From Phytopseudomonas seleniipraecipitans (GTDB lineage Bacteria; Pseudomonadota; Gammaproteobacteria; Pseudomonadales; Pseudomonadaceae), in the NCBI RefSeq assembly GCF_900102335.1, contig NZ_FNBM01000004.1:338244-402243 (forward strand): a stretch of 64,000 nt of DNA. The letters are read 5' to 3'. A program made the translations under genes and the position numbers. Shown piece by piece: positions 8,980 to 20,039 of this stretch. The notes under the pieces are model-generated. The model saw nothing but the letters and a program-made list of their open reading frames with translations. It was not told the DNA's origin and made no database searches. How positions within the stretch are numbered: the first letter of the stretch is position 1; each line of letters begins with the position of its first letter.

Positions 8980-9900
8980 ATGAGCGCAAGACACTTTCTC
9001 TCGCTGAAGGACTGCACACCGGATGAACTGGTGGGCCTGATCCGACGCGGCATGGAGCTGAAAGGCTTGCGCAACAGCGGCGTTCTGTTCGAGCCGCTGA
9101 AAAATCGCGTGCTGGGGATGATCTTCGAGAAGGCTTCGACCCGCACCCGCCTGTCTTTCGAGGCCGGCATGATTCAGCTAGGTGGCCAGGCGATTTTCCT
9201 GTCGCCGCGTGACACCCAGCTGGGCCGCGGCGAGCCGATCGCCGACTCGGCGATCGTCATGTCGCGCATGCTCGATGCGATCATGATCCGCACCTTCGCT
9301 CACAGCACCCTGACCGAATTCGCCGCCAACTCCCGCGTGCCAGTGATCAACGGCCTGTCGGATGACCTGCACCCGTGCCAGCTGCTGGCCGACATGCAAA
9401 CCTTTCACGAACAGCGCGGCAGCATCGTGGGTAAAACCGCCGCCTGGATCGGTGACGGTAACAACATGTGCAACTCTTATATAGAAGCGGCCATCCAGTT
9501 TGACTTCAACCTGCACGTCGCCTGCCCGGAAGGTTACGAGCCGAATGCGGCGCTGCTGGCTGAGGCCGGCGAGCGCGTGAAGATCTTCCGCGACCCGCGC
9601 GAGGCGGTGGCCGGCGTTCATTTGGTAAGCACCGATGTCTGGGCCTCGATGGGCCAGGAAGAGGAAATCGCCGAACGTCACAAGTTGTTCGCTCCCTATC
9701 AAGTGACCCGTGCCCTGCTCGATGCGGCCGATGTAAACGTGCTGTTCCTGCATTGCCTGCCCGCCCACCGTGGCGAGGAAATCAGTGCGGACCTGCTCGA
9801 TGACCCGCGCTCCGCCGCCTGGGACCAGGCCGAAAACCGCTTGCATGCGCAGAAAGCGCTGCTCGAATTTCTGGTCGAACCGGCGTACCACCACGCATGA
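8980..9900 (+). CDS. argF: Anabolic ornithine carbamoyltransferase ArgF
   Basis: 306 residues, the size of Pseudomonas ArgF. Makes citrulline from ornithine and carbamoyl phosphate in arginine biosynthesis. Carbamoyl-phosphate motif STRTR at 53-57, HPCQ at 131-134, and the ornithine-loop motif [10 protein letters not shown] near residue 255. The conserved S-D-W-A-S-M-G type loop is seen as [12 protein letters not shown]. The stop overlaps the next gene by 4 bp (ATGA), an arrangement also known near argF in P. aeruginosa. Confidence 0.97.
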   Translation: MSARHFLSLKDCTPDELVGLIRRGMELKGLRNSGVLFEPLKNRVLGMIFEKASTRTRLSFEAGMIQLGGQAIFLSPRDTQLGRGEPIADSAIVMSRMLDAIMIRTFAHSTLTEFAANSRVPVINGLSDDLHPCQLLADMQTFHEQRGSIVGKTAAWIGDGNNMCNSYIEAAIQFDFNLHVACPEGYEPNAALLAEAGERVKIFRDPREAVAGVHLVSTDVWASMGQEEEIAERHKLFAPYQVTRALLDAADVNVLFLHCLPAHRGEEISADLLDDPRSAAWDQAENRLHAQKALLEFLVEPAYHHA

Positions 9901-10982
9901 GCCAGCCCATGCTGTTGAGCCTGCGTAATCTGGGTTGCGGCTACGGTGAACAGCGCGTCGTGCAGAACCTCGACCTGCACCTCAATCCGGGTGACATCGG
10001 TTGCCTGCTCGGCCCGTCTGGCTGTGGCAAGACCACCACCCTGCGCGCGATTGCCGGCTTCGAGCCGGTGCTGGAGGGCGAAATCAGCCTGGCTGGCGAA
10101 GTGATCTCCCGTCGAGGCTTTACCCTGGCACCGGAAAAACGCCGCATCGGCATGGTGTTTCAGGATTACGCGCTGTTCCCGCACCTGAGCGTGGCGCAGA
10201 ACGTGTCGTTCGGTATTCGCAAGCAGACCGATTGCGAGCAGGTGACCCGCGAGCTACTGGAACTGGTCAAGCTCGATCACCTCAGCAAGCGGCATCCGAA
10301 CGAACTGTCCGGCGGACAGCAGCAGCGCGTCGCCCTGGCCCGCGCCTTGGCCACCGACCCGCAACTGCTGCTGCTCGATGAGCCATTTTCGAACCTTGAT
10401 GGCGAGCTACGTCGGCGCCTTAGTCACGAGGTGCGCGACATTCTCAAGAGCCGTGGCACCAGTGCGATTCTGGTTACCCATGATCAGGAAGAAGCCTTCG
10501 CCGTCAGCGATCATGTCGGTGTTTTCAAGGCGGGCCACCTGGAACAATGGGACACGCCCTTCAACCTCTACCACGAGCCACAGACGCCCTTCGTCGCGAG
10601 TTTCATTGGTCAGGGTTATTTCATCCGCGGCCAGCTACGGGCGCCGGATGAGGTGCAGACCGAGCTGGGTACGATCCGCGGCAACCGCGCCTACGCCTGG
10701 CCGGTTGGTAGCGCGGTAGATGTGCTGCTGCGTCCCGACGACATCGTCCACGACCCGCAGAGTGCTCAGCAGGCCTTGATCGTCGGCAAAAGCTTTCTGG
10801 GTGCAGCGACGCTTTATCGCCTGCAGTTGCCTACCGGCAGCCAGCTGGAAGCTCTGTTTCCTAGCCATGCCGATCACCAGCCCGGTGAGCACGTTGGCAT
10901 TCGTATCGCCGCCGACCACCTGGTGGCGTTTGCCGCACCAGGCAGCGTGGCGGCGCCATCGACGCTGGCCCACAACGACTAG
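9897..10982 (+). CDS. ABC transporter ATP-binding protein, iron(III)/polyamine (FbpC/PotA) type
   Basis: 361 residues. Walker A GPSGCGKT at 39-46, Q-loop [12 protein letters not shown], signature [15 protein letters not shown], Walker [13 protein letters not shown], switch [15 protein letters not shown]-terminal TOBE-like regulatory domain spans about residues 235-350. The pattern is that of MOI-family ATPases serving iron, spermidine or sulfate importers. No permease or binding protein gene is next to it. Coupling to argF by a 4-bp overlap suggests co-expression, but the substrate cannot be inferred. Confidence 0.88.
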   Translation: MSQPMLLSLRNLGCGYGEQRVVQNLDLHLNPGDIGCLLGPSGCGKTTTLRAIAGFEPVLEGEISLAGEVISRRGFTLAPEKRRIGMVFQDYALFPHLSVAQNVSFGIRKQTDCEQVTRELLELVKLDHLSKRHPNELSGGQQQRVALARALATDPQLLLLDEPFSNLDGELRRRLSHEVRDILKSRGTSAILVTHDQEEAFAVSDHVGVFKAGHLEQWDTPFNLYHEPQTPFVASFIGQGYFIRGQLRAPDEVQTELGTIRGNRAYAWPVGSAVDVLLRPDDIVHDPQSAQQALIVGKSFLGAATLYRLQLPTGSQLEALFPSHADHQPGEHVGIRIAADHLVAFAAPGSVAAPSTLAHND

Positions 10983-11764
10983 CGATCGAGGTGCAACCGG
11001 CCGCTGCTCACCAAGTGGGCGTGGCCGGCGATCTTCACCCTCGGCTCCTCCAGTCGACACCATAGAAACCCACCGCGCGCGCCGCCCTGATACGCCGTCA
11101 GCTCGGACTTGCCCAGCTGCTGCGCCCAGTACGGGGTGAGAATGCAATGCGCGGAACCGGTTACCGGATCTTCATCGATGCCGACGGCCGGCGCGAAGTT
11201 TCGCGACACGAAGTCTACTGCCTGCCCCGGCGCAGTAATGATCACTGCCGGCCAGGGCAATTGCGCCAGCGCGCGCAGATCGGGACAGCAGGCGCGCACC
11301 GCAGCCTCTGACTCAAGCAGTACCAGCAACTGCGGGGCATCAAGTACGGCGACCGGCGTTTGCCCGAGCACTTCAGCCAGGCCTTCCGGAACTGCAATCG
11401 GGGTGGGCTGCTGGCAAGGAAAGTCCAATACCAGACGCCCCGCCTCGCGGCTGACTGCCAGCGCGCCCTGCGCATAAATGAAGTCGATGCGCTCCCCGGG
11501 CTCGCCGTAACATTCGAACAGCACATGAGCGCTGGCTAGCGTCGCGTGCCCACACAGCGGCACCTCGGCTGTGGGCGTGAACCAGCGAATACGCCACGCC
11601 GCACCCTCCTTCACCACGAACGCAGTTTCTGCGAGGTTGTGCTCAACAGCAATCTGCTGCATCAGTGAGTCATCGAGCCAGTGATCAAGCCGGTAGATAG
11701 CAGCAGGGTTACCAGCGAAGGGCCGATCACTGAATGCATCGACCTGGTGAAATTCGAGGGACAT
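10979..11764 (-). CDS. PhzF family isomerase-like protein
   Basis: 261 residues from ATG 11764, chosen because MSLEFHQVDAF is the family start; upstream in-frame codons add nine unrelated residues. Diagnostic motifs are FAGNPAAI at 16-23, the catalytic glutamate E46 in HNLAETAFV, CGHATLASAHVL, and the C-terminal DPVTGSAHC. Members are diaminopimelate-epimerase-fold isomerases; only some act in phenazine synthesis, and no phz genes are nearby, so the substrate is unknown. Convergent with the ABC ATPase gene, overlapping it by 4 bp. Confidence 0.88.
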   Translation of the reverse strand: MSLEFHQVDAFSDRPFAGNPAAIYRLDHWLDDSLMQQIAVEHNLAETAFVVKEGAAWRIRWFTPTAEVPLCGHATLASAHVLFECYGEPGERIDFIYAQGALAVSREAGRLVLDFPCQQPTPIAVPEGLAEVLGQTPVAVLDAPQLLVLLESEAAVRACCPDLRALAQLPWPAVIITAPGQAVDFVSRNFAPAVGIDEDPVTGSAHCILTPYWAQQLGKSELTAYQGGARGGFLWCRLEEPRVKIAGHAHLVSSGRLHLDR

Positions 11765-11845
11765 GAGAGCGTTCCAATAGGCAAGTAACAACTGTGGGCG
11801 TGGCGATCATTGTTGATACAGCGCAGCAGGACAGTCAGGAAAAAT

Positions 11846-12625
11846 TCAACGCAGCGCGCCGATACCGTAACGCTGCAGTAACGTCTCGAGCCGACCATCC
11901 TGACGGTAGCGACGCACGCCATCGTCGAGAATGTCGCTATAACGTTTGCTGGATGGCAGCACCGGTGAGAAGGCGATGTAGATGGGCACATCCGGCACTC
12001 GGCAACCGACCTGAACCAGCTTGGCAGCGGTCGGGTCCTTGCTCTGATAGAGGGACATTACCCAGGTGTTTTCCAGCGTCGCATCGACCCGTCCCAGCTC
12101 TACCTTGCGAACATTCAGCTCCAGAGCCTGTTCACCGGCAGCCTGCTGCAGGCGATCCGGATTACGCTGATGGCGGCTTATGTAATTGTCGATCTGCTCA
12201 CCGTAGCTGTAGCCGTTGATCACCCCAAGGCGAATCTGCTCAAGCGAGGCCAGGTCGGTGTAGCGCCAGGTACTGTCGGCCCGGGCATAGAAGCAGTTTC
12301 GCGAGATGCCGGGTGCTACGTCACCGAAAATCAGGTCCGGGGCATCGCGGATGCCTGCACCCACCAGCGCGTTGACGCGCCCCGTACGCACCTCCAGTAC
12401 GGCCCTTGCCCAGTTGGTAACGCGGTATTCAACGGTGATGCCGGCTTCGGCAAAGATCTCCCTGGCCAATTCGATAAAAATACCGGGACGCTCGGCGTTC
12501 TCGGCACAATTGACCGGGCACCAGACGTCCGCCTCCATGACCAGCGTCTCGGCCTTGGCATACGTACTGCCCAGCAACGCCGCCATTAGTAGGCCGCGTG
12601 CATGCCATCGAAATCCTTTGATCAC
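11846..12625 (-). CDS. Periplasmic solute-binding protein, amino acid ABC type (SBP_bac_3)
   Basis: 259 residues from a GTG at 12625 preceded by GGAGG at eight bases; the ATG at 12685 would add 20 residues ahead of the signal peptide and lacks such a site. Signal peptide IKGFRWHARGLLMAALLGS with cleavage after AKA. The mature part has the bilobal pattern (GIFIELAREIFAEAGITVEY, LGVINGYSYGEQID, VGRVDATLENTWV-like blocks). Two cysteines near the mature N-terminus (CPVNC) are unusual. No transporter partner adjoins it. Ligand unknown; such orphan proteins also serve as sensors. Confidence 0.75.
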   Translation of the reverse strand: MIKGFRWHARGLLMAALLGSTYAKAETLVMEADVWCPVNCAENAERPGIFIELAREIFAEAGITVEYRVTNWARAVLEVRTGRVNALVGAGIRDAPDLIFGDVAPGISRNCFYARADSTWRYTDLASLEQIRLGVINGYSYGEQIDNYISRHQRNPDRLQQAAGEQALELNVRKVELGRVDATLENTWVMSLYQSKDPTAAKLVQVGCRVPDVPIYIAFSPVLPSSKRYSDILDDGVRRYRQDGRLETLLQRYGIGALR

Positions 12626-12928
12626 CCGCAAAGCCTCCTGCTTTATTACCGGGAACAATCGACCTGCGCTGCCTATCCGTAACACCGCACGAAGCTAAAC
12701 ACACCTAAGCAGATCGGCGCGCTTCGTCATCGGCGGCTAGAAGCGATGCTGACAGTGCCAGCGTATGCCGATCCTATCAAGCTCATGTGTGCAGACGGCG
12801 AACCGGCACGCCCGCCCCCGATGACCTACACGCTGCCAAATAGACGTTCGAGAAGGCGGGATTCAGGGCACGGATATTTTTCGGTATCAGCAGCATGCTC
12901 GCCATGAAGCGCCTAGCAGGCAAAACGC
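12626..12928. other. Intergenic region between the binding-protein gene and ybaK
   Basis: About 300 bp with no credible reading frame, strong hairpin or repeat that I can see. It presumably holds the promoter of the binding-protein gene and the 3' end of the ybaK transcript. Confidence 0.5.
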
Positions 12929-13402
12929 TCACGCGCCGCGGCCAATAGCGGCGAATTTTGCCTGAGTATGCTGCGCCAGGGTCTCGGCGCTCAGTTCCAC
13001 TTCGAGCCCTCGGCGTCCAGCACTGACATGAATGCTCGGGAAGTCCTTCGCACTGTTATCGATGAAGGTACGCAGACGCTTCTTCTGCCCCAACGGACTG
13101 ATACCACCAACCAGATAACCGGTGGCTCGCTGCGCTGCATCCACGGCGGCCATGTCGGCCTTCTTTACGCCTGCGGCCTGAGCCAGGGCTTTCAGATCCA
13201 ACGTTCCCACCACCGGCACCACCGCCACCAGCAACTCGCCCTTCTCACTGCTTGCCAGCAGCGTTTTGAATACCTGCGCCGGATCGAGGTTGAGCTTCTC
13301 GGCGGCTTCCAGGCCATAGGATGCTGCCTTGGGATCGTGTTCATAACTGTGGATTCGATGTTCGGCGCGAACCTTTTTCAACAGATCCAATGCGGGCGTC
13401 AT
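12929..13402 (-). CDS. ybaK: Cys-tRNA(Pro)/Cys-tRNA(Cys) deacylase YbaK
   Basis: 157 residues of the YbaK/ProX editing family, which hydrolyses mischarged Cys-tRNA(Pro). The conserved lysine aligns at K46 (AQVFKTLLA), and the later blocks LVGGISPLGQKKRLRTFID and VSAGRRGLEVEL are family hallmarks. Single gene, ATG 13402 with weak upstream purines. Length is that of E. coli YbaK (159). Confidence 0.92.
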   Translation of the reverse strand: MTPALDLLKKVRAEHRIHSYEHDPKAASYGLEAAEKLNLDPAQVFKTLLASSEKGELLVAVVPVVGTLDLKALAQAAGVKKADMAAVDAAQRATGYLVGGISPLGQKKRLRTFIDNSAKDFPSIHVSAGRRGLEVELSAETLAQHTQAKFAAIGRGA

Positions 13403-13591
13403 ATCAGCTCCAGACTAAGGACAAGGGCGAAGCGGACTAGCCAACGATTCTAGCGATACTCACACGCAAAGGCTCTGTTTCGACCCTGCCAATCAACCAG
13501 CAAAATATCATCCTGTCACGGAACCTATCGCGGCGGACGCTGACCTATTGAACTAAGCAGACGATTGAATTCGAAAAAACCAACCGCTTAA

Positions 13592-13651
13592 TGCGTTCGA
13601 TTTTTGACAATCACCGATCAGCGGCTATTTTTTCTTTCGATTGTGAACATC
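13592..13651 (+). promoter_or_regulatory. Candidate GlpR operators upstream of glpF
   Basis: Two sites resemble the GlpR consensus WATGTTCG-N4-CGAACATW. The better is at 13632-13651 (TTCTTTCG-ATTG-TGAACATC); a weaker one is at 13592-13611 (TGCGTTCG-ATTT-TTGACAAT). They lie 116-175 bp before glpF. The 364-bp gap 13403-13766 holds no gene of its own. Confidence 0.5.
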
Positions 13652-13766
13652 TCAAACAAAGGCACCGTATTCCCATCAGCAGTGGCGATGTTGCACGTGG
13701 AGACTCCCAGGAGGTCGTTTTCCCGCCAGCCGCAATCGCTAAACAACAAAAAAAACGAGGCTTACA

Positions 13767-14615
13767 ATGACGACGGCTCACCAACAACCTTCGCTATCGG
13801 GCCAATGCATGGCCGAATTTCTGGGCACCGCGCTGCTCATCTTTTTCGGCACTGGATGCGTGGCCGCTCTCAAGGTCGCAGGTGCGAGTTTCGGCCTCTG
13901 GGAAATCAGCATTATCTGGGGCGTCGGCGTCAGCATGGCGATCTACCTGACGGCCGGAGTCTCCGGCGCGCATCTCAATCCAGCCGTCAGTATCGCGCTG
14001 TGGCTGTTCGCCGATTTCGAGAAACGCAAACTGCCGTTCTATATCCTCGCCCAAATCGCTGGCGCCTTCTGCGGTGCACTGCTGGTCTACACCTTGTACA
14101 GCGGACTGTTCAGCGAATTCGAACAAGCCCACCAGATGGTTCGCGGCTCCCAGGCAAGCCTGGAGCTGGCGGCAGTGTTTTCCACTTTCCCGAATCCGGT
14201 GCTCTCTACTGGCCAGGCATTCATGGTCGAGGTGGTGATCACAGCGATCCTGATGGGCGTGATCATGGCGCTGACCGATGACAACAACGGCCTGCCACGG
14301 GGGCCGATGGCACCCCTGCTGATCGGCCTGCTGATCGCGGTGATCGGCAGCGCCATGGGCCCGCTGACCGGCTTCGCGATGAACCCTGCGCGAGACTTTG
14401 GCCCCAAGCTGATGACCTTCTTCACAGGCTGGGGTGATATCGCACTCACTGGCGGGCGTGATATCCCCTATTTCCTGGTGCCGATCTTCGCGCCCATTCT
14501 CGGCGCCTGCCTGGGCGCAGCGATCTACCGCGGCATGATCGCCCGGCACCTGCCCAACGCACTCGACACCGCCGAGGCAGAACAGAGCGCCGAACGCGAC
14601 GTCAAAGCTTCCTGA
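13767..14615 (+). CDS. glpF: Glycerol uptake facilitator GlpF
   Basis: 282-residue aquaglyceroporin with six membrane segments. The two pore-lining NPA boxes are HLNPAVS (N71-A73) and MNPARDFGP in the second half; the arginine after the second NPA and the GFAMNPARD stretch mark a glycerol facilitator. ATG is preceded by GAGG. First gene of the glp block, 69 bp ahead of glpK, so glycerol entry and phosphorylation are co-expressed. Confidence 0.96.
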   Translation: MTTAHQQPSLSGQCMAEFLGTALLIFFGTGCVAALKVAGASFGLWEISIIWGVGVSMAIYLTAGVSGAHLNPAVSIALWLFADFEKRKLPFYILAQIAGAFCGALLVYTLYSGLFSEFEQAHQMVRGSQASLELAAVFSTFPNPVLSTGQAFMVEVVITAILMGVIMALTDDNNGLPRGPMAPLLIGLLIAVIGSAMGPLTGFAMNPARDFGPKLMTFFTGWGDIALTGGRDIPYFLVPIFAPILGACLGAAIYRGMIARHLPNALDTAEAEQSAERDVKAS

Positions 14616-16190
<1,575 letters not shown>

Positions 16191-16194
16191 GCAA

Positions 16195-16217
16195 CAGCCG
16201 GGCTTGGCGCCCGGCTG
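16195..16217 (+). other. GC-rich hairpin between glpK and glpR
   Basis: Nine-base perfect arms CAGCCGGGC / GCCCGGCTG with a 5-base loop, four bases after the glpK stop. It lacks a U-run, so it is more likely an mRNA stabiliser or partial attenuator lowering glpR expression than a full terminator. Confidence 0.55.
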
Positions 16218-16286
16218 CAACTGGCAGTGAGCAGGTTCGTGCGGCATCATGGGCCAATTCCGTGCGGCAGCCCCCAAGGACCCCCC

Positions 16287-17042
16287 ATGAATCTGCCTCC
16301 CCGTCAGCAGCAAATCCTCGATCTGATCCGTGAACGCGGCTACGTCAGCATCGAGGAGCTGGCCACCGTGTTCGTCGTCACTCCGCAAACCATCCGCCGC
16401 GATATCAACCAACTGGCGGATGCCAATCTGCTGCGTCGCTACCACGGCGGCGCGGCCTATGACTCCAGCGTCGAAAACACCGCCTACGCCATGCGCGCCG
16501 ACCAGATGCGCCATGAGAAACAGCGCATCGGCGAAGCCATCGCCGCGCAGATTCCTGATCACGCCTCCTTGTTCATCAACATCGGTACCACCACCGAATC
16601 GATCGCCCGCGCCCTGCTCAATCACAGCCACCTGAAGATCATCACCAATAACCTCAACGTGGCTTCGATGCTCAGCGCCAAGGACGATTTCGATGTGCTG
16701 CTCACCGGCGGCAACGTGCGCCGCGACGGCGGTCTGGTCGGCCAGGCCAGCGTCGATTTCATCAATCAATTCAAGGTCGACTTCGCCCTGGTGGGCATTA
16801 GCGGCATCGACGAAGACGGCAGCCTGCTGGACTTCGATTACCAGGAAGTTCGCGTCTCCCAGGCAATCATCGCCAATGCCCGCAAGGTGATCCTCGCCGC
16901 CGACTCCAGCAAATTCGGCCGTAACGCCATGATCCGCCTTGGCCCCATAAGCCTGATCGACTGCCTGGTGACCGACCAGCAGCCCGTGCCTGCCCTCTGC
17001 CACCTGCTCGAGCAACACAAGATCCGCCTCGACGTGGTCTGA
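16287..17042 (+). CDS. glpR: Glycerol-3-phosphate regulon repressor GlpR (DeoR family)
   Basis: 251 residues from ATG 16287, which has AAGGA six bases upstream; an upstream in-frame ATG at 16227 gives an unrelated extension. N-terminal DeoR helix-turn-helix ([15 protein letters not shown] ... [20 protein letters not shown]) at about 12-55, then the sugar-phosphate sensor domain with [16 protein letters not shown] and [20 protein letters not shown]. Nearly identical in pattern to P. aeruginosa GlpR. Represses glpFK and glpD; released by glycerol 3-phosphate. Confidence 0.96.
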   Translation: MNLPPRQQQILDLIRERGYVSIEELATVFVVTPQTIRRDINQLADANLLRRYHGGAAYDSSVENTAYAMRADQMRHEKQRIGEAIAAQIPDHASLFINIGTTTESIARALLNHSHLKIITNNLNVASMLSAKDDFDVLLTGGNVRRDGGLVGQASVDFINQFKVDFALVGISGIDEDGSLLDFDYQEVRVSQAIIANARKVILAADSSKFGRNAMIRLGPISLIDCLVTDQQPVPALCHLLEQHKIRLDVV

Positions 17043-17173
17043 CACGTCCTTCTTTAGAACTGCACCCGAACCACGGACGCCTGGCGTCTTGCCGGTCGGG
17101 TGGGGTTAGCCGCGCCCATTCGATTTTCGTACCAACACAACCCGAACCTTCCATCGCCACAGTTATCTGTAGA

Positions 17174-17193
17174 AATGTTCGTGAATTTTCATT
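17174..17193 (+). promoter_or_regulatory. Candidate GlpR half-operator upstream of glpD
   Basis: AATGTTCG matches the left half of the GlpR consensus exactly (17174-17181), and the right half TTTTCATT is poor. It lies 85 bp before the strong operator and could allow looping repression. Confidence 0.35.
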
Positions 17194-17257
17194 CCCGTGC
17201 ATCCCGATGAGTTTTTTCAATCGAATTCGACTGGATACACCTCTCTTCATGCGCTAG

Positions 17258-17277
17258 TATTTTCGCAAATGAACATA
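17258..17277 (+). promoter_or_regulatory. GlpR operator upstream of glpD
   Basis: TATTTTCG-CAAA-TGAACATA matches WATGTTCG-N4-CGAACATW at 7/8 and 7/8 positions. It also overlaps a perfect GAACAT-AA-ATGTTC palindrome (17271-17284), whose second half (AATGTTCG, 17278-17285) starts another, weaker site. It is 38 bp before the glpD start, in position to block transcription. Confidence 0.7.
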
Positions 17278-17315
17278 AATGTTCGTATTCCAATAGAAAA
17301 GCAACATGAGGCCTG

Positions 17316-18914
17316 ATGATGCCCACTTCCAGCCTGTCCACCAGCCCGCTTTCCGAGATTTATGACGTTGCCGTCGTCGGCGGCGGTATCAATGGAGCCG
17401 GGATCGCCTGTGATGCGGCCGGCCGTGGTCTGTCCGTGTTCCTCTGTGAAAAAGATGACCTGGCCCGCCATACCTCATCAGCAAGCAGCAAGCTGATCCA
17501 CGGTGGGCTGCGCTATCTGGAACACCACGAGTTTCGCCTGGTGCGTGAAGCTCTGGCAGAGCGCGAGGTGCTGCTGGCCAAGGCCCCGCATATAGTCAGC
17601 CCGATGCGTTTCATCCTGCCGCACCGCCCGCACCTGCGACCTGCCTTGCTGATCCGTGCCGGCCTGTTTCTGTACGATAACTTGGGCAAACGCAAAGCCC
17701 TGCCACGCTCGCGTGGCGTGAGTTTCGGCGCCAGCAGCCCGCTCAAGCCCGAGATCAGCAAGGGCTTCGAGTACTCCGACTGCTGGGTGGACGACGCGCG
17801 CCTGGTGGTACTCAACGCCATGGCAGCGCGCGAGCATGGCGCTCATGTACACACCCACACCCGCTGCGTCAGCGCACGGCGCAGCAAGGGCCTGTGGCAT
17901 ATCCACCTGGAACGCGCCGATGGCAGCCTGTTTTCGATCCGCGCCAAGGCGCTGGTCAATGCCGCTGGTCCGTGGGTGGCGCGCTTCATTCGCGACGACC
18001 TGAAGCAGCAGTCGCCCTACGGCATTCGCCTGATCCAGGGCAGTCACATCATCGTGCCGCGGCTGTTCGACGGTGAGCAGGCCTACATCCTGCAGAACGA
18101 AGATCGCCGCATCGTCTTCGCCATCCCGTACCTCCACCGCTTCACCCTGATTGGTACCACCGACCGCGAATACAACGGCGATCCGGCCACGGTGAGCATC
18201 AGCGAGGAAGAAACCGATTACCTGCTGCAGGTGGTCAACGATCACTTCCGCAAATCAATCAGCCGTGCCGACATCCTGCACAGCTACGCAGGCGTTCGCC
18301 CGCTGTGCGACGACGAATCCGATGAACCGTCCGCCATCACCCGTGACTACACGCTGTCGCTGTCGGCCCAAGGCGACGAGCCTCCGTTGCTCTCGGTGTT
18401 CGGCGGTAAATTGACCACCTACCGCAAGCTGGCAGAGTCGGCCCTGGCGCAGTTGGCCCCGTTCTTCCCGAACATGTCAGCGCGCTGGACTGCTGACGCG
18501 CCACTGCCGGGTGGCGAGCAGATGAATAGTCGGCAAAGCCTGGTCGATGCGCTGTGCAAGCGTCACGCCTGGTTGGACGCTGCGCTGGCACAGCGCTGGG
18601 CCGCCAGCTACGGCAGCCGCACCTGGCAGCTACTGGCAGATGTGGAGAACGGCGAGCAGCTCGGCGAGGACTTCGGGCATGGCCTGTACGCCCGGGAAGT
18701 CGACTACTTACGCGAGCACGAATGGGCGACCGAGGTGGACGACATTCTCTGGCGCCGCAGTAAACTCGGCTTGTTCCTAGATGCCACGCAACGTAATCGG
18801 CTGGAGCGCTACATGGCGCCAGCCATACACGCGGGCGTTACATCTGCACCAGCTGCACATCCTGCCGGTGAGCTTGCAGGTGTGGCAGTACAGCCGCCAG
18901 CAACGGCGCCTTGA
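17316..18914 (+). CDS. glpD: Aerobic glycerol-3-phosphate dehydrogenase GlpD
   Basis: 532 residues. FAD-binding [10 protein letters not shown] at 22-31, then [18 protein letters not shown], a GlpD hallmark, and [20 protein letters not shown] in the substrate domain. Oxidises glycerol 3-phosphate to dihydroxyacetone phosphate at the membrane and feeds electrons to quinone. The last ~25 residues (an Ala/Pro/Gly-rich tail) are encoded over the 3' end of the opposing hydrolase gene, a 77-bp convergent overlap. glpM, which follows glpD in P. aeruginosa, is absent. Confidence 0.97.
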   Translation: MMPTSSLSTSPLSEIYDVAVVGGGINGAGIACDAAGRGLSVFLCEKDDLARHTSSASSKLIHGGLRYLEHHEFRLVREALAEREVLLAKAPHIVSPMRFILPHRPHLRPALLIRAGLFLYDNLGKRKALPRSRGVSFGASSPLKPEISKGFEYSDCWVDDARLVVLNAMAAREHGAHVHTHTRCVSARRSKGLWHIHLERADGSLFSIRAKALVNAAGPWVARFIRDDLKQQSPYGIRLIQGSHIIVPRLFDGEQAYILQNEDRRIVFAIPYLHRFTLIGTTDREYNGDPATVSISEEETDYLLQVVNDHFRKSISRADILHSYAGVRPLCDDESDEPSAITRDYTLSLSAQGDEPPLLSVFGGKLTTYRKLAESALAQLAPFFPNMSARWTADAPLPGGEQMNSRQSLVDALCKRHAWLDAALAQRWAASYGSRTWQLLADVENGEQLGEDFGHGLYAREVDYLREHEWATEVDDILWRRSKLGLFLDATQRNRLERYMAPAIHAGVTSAPAAHPAGELAGVAVQPPATAP

Positions 18915-19827
18915 AACGCTCCTGAAAGCGGTGAGCGAGCCCGGGAATCAGCCGCAGCTCGCTGCCGCGCACATGCGCCGCCACATGCACACCGTGCATC
19001 ACTGGCAGCAGCGGGTCTGCGGTGCCGTGCACCACCAGGGTCGGCACCTGCAAACGATTGAGCAAATCCACTCGGCTGGTTTCAGCCAGAATTGCCAATA
19101 GCTGGCGCTCCACCCCGGCAGGGTTGAAGGCACGGTCGTAGGCAACTTCGGCCTGGTGCAACAGCATCGCCCGATCATCCACCACGGCAGGGCTGCCCAG
19201 CGCGGCCAGCAGGTCCGCCTGCTGCTCAAGAGCGACGTCGCGACTCGGAGCATCTCGCCGCGACAGCAGCCGCAGTAATGCCGGGCTCGGTGCCGGCAGA
19301 CCCTGCGCTCCGGAACTGGTCATCACCAGGGTCAGGCTCTGCACCCGCTGCGGCGCCATATCGGCGACGTGCTGCGCGATCATTCCGCCCATGCTGGCAC
19401 CCAGCAGATGGAACTGGCGAATGCCCAAAGCATCCATCAGACCCAGAGCATCGCCTGCCATGTCACGCAACCGATAAGGCGCGCCGACCGACAGGCCGAT
19501 CCGGTAGCGCAGCACTTCGTAGGCCAGGTTGGCAGTGGGCGCTTCGGCGTTCCAGCGGCTCAAGCCAACATCGCGGTTGTCATAGCGAATCACCCGAAAA
19601 CCCTGTTCGCACAGTTGCTCGACCACGTCGTCCGGCCAGTGGATCAACTGCCCGCCCAGGCCCATGACCAACAGCAGCGCGGGGTCGCTGCTGCGTCCGA
19701 TACTCTGGTACGCCAGACTCACCTCACCCAGCGATACGCGCTCGACGTCCGAACCGACCCTGCAGGCCTCCGTCGCCTGGGACGACAGGCTGCACAGCAA
19801 GGCAGCCACAAAAAACACCACGCGCAT
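18838..19827 (-). CDS. Secreted alpha/beta hydrolase
   Basis: 329 residues with a signal peptide ([21 protein letters not shown]). Alpha/beta-hydrolase motifs: oxyanion block [15 protein letters not shown], nucleophile S145 in GASMGG, acid in HGTADPLLP, histidine in PGLAHRF. Resembles periplasmic or outer-membrane-attached esterase-like hydrolases found beside metR in P. aeruginosa. Substrate unknown. Its 3' end overlaps glpD on the opposite strand by 77 bp; its start faces the metR promoter. Confidence 0.85.
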   Translation of the reverse strand: MRVVFFVAALLCSLSSQATEACRVGSDVERVSLGEVSLAYQSIGRSSDPALLLVMGLGGQLIHWPDDVVEQLCEQGFRVIRYDNRDVGLSRWNAEAPTANLAYEVLRYRIGLSVGAPYRLRDMAGDALGLMDALGIRQFHLLGASMGGMIAQHVADMAPQRVQSLTLVMTSSGAQGLPAPSPALLRLLSRRDAPSRDVALEQQADLLAALGSPAVVDDRAMLLHQAEVAYDRAFNPAGVERQLLAILAETSRVDLLNRLQVPTLVVHGTADPLLPVMHGVHVAAHVRGSELRLIPGLAHRFQERFKAPLLAAVLPHLQAHRQDVQLVQM

Positions 19828-20039
19828 TGTTCATTCCATTAGCGAAAAACCCGAATAGCCGTGAAGTGTTGCAGCTCCTCACCGCCGCGCGCTGCCACAC
19901 AATGGTGACAGTTTGATGAAACCCGCCAGACGGATATCGTATTGCCGGCTCGACAGCGTGATAACACCTGAGGGACACTGCATGCATGAAAGGCGCTCAT
20001 CTTCGCTGCCGCCTGATTGAATATCTTGCAGGACATTCG

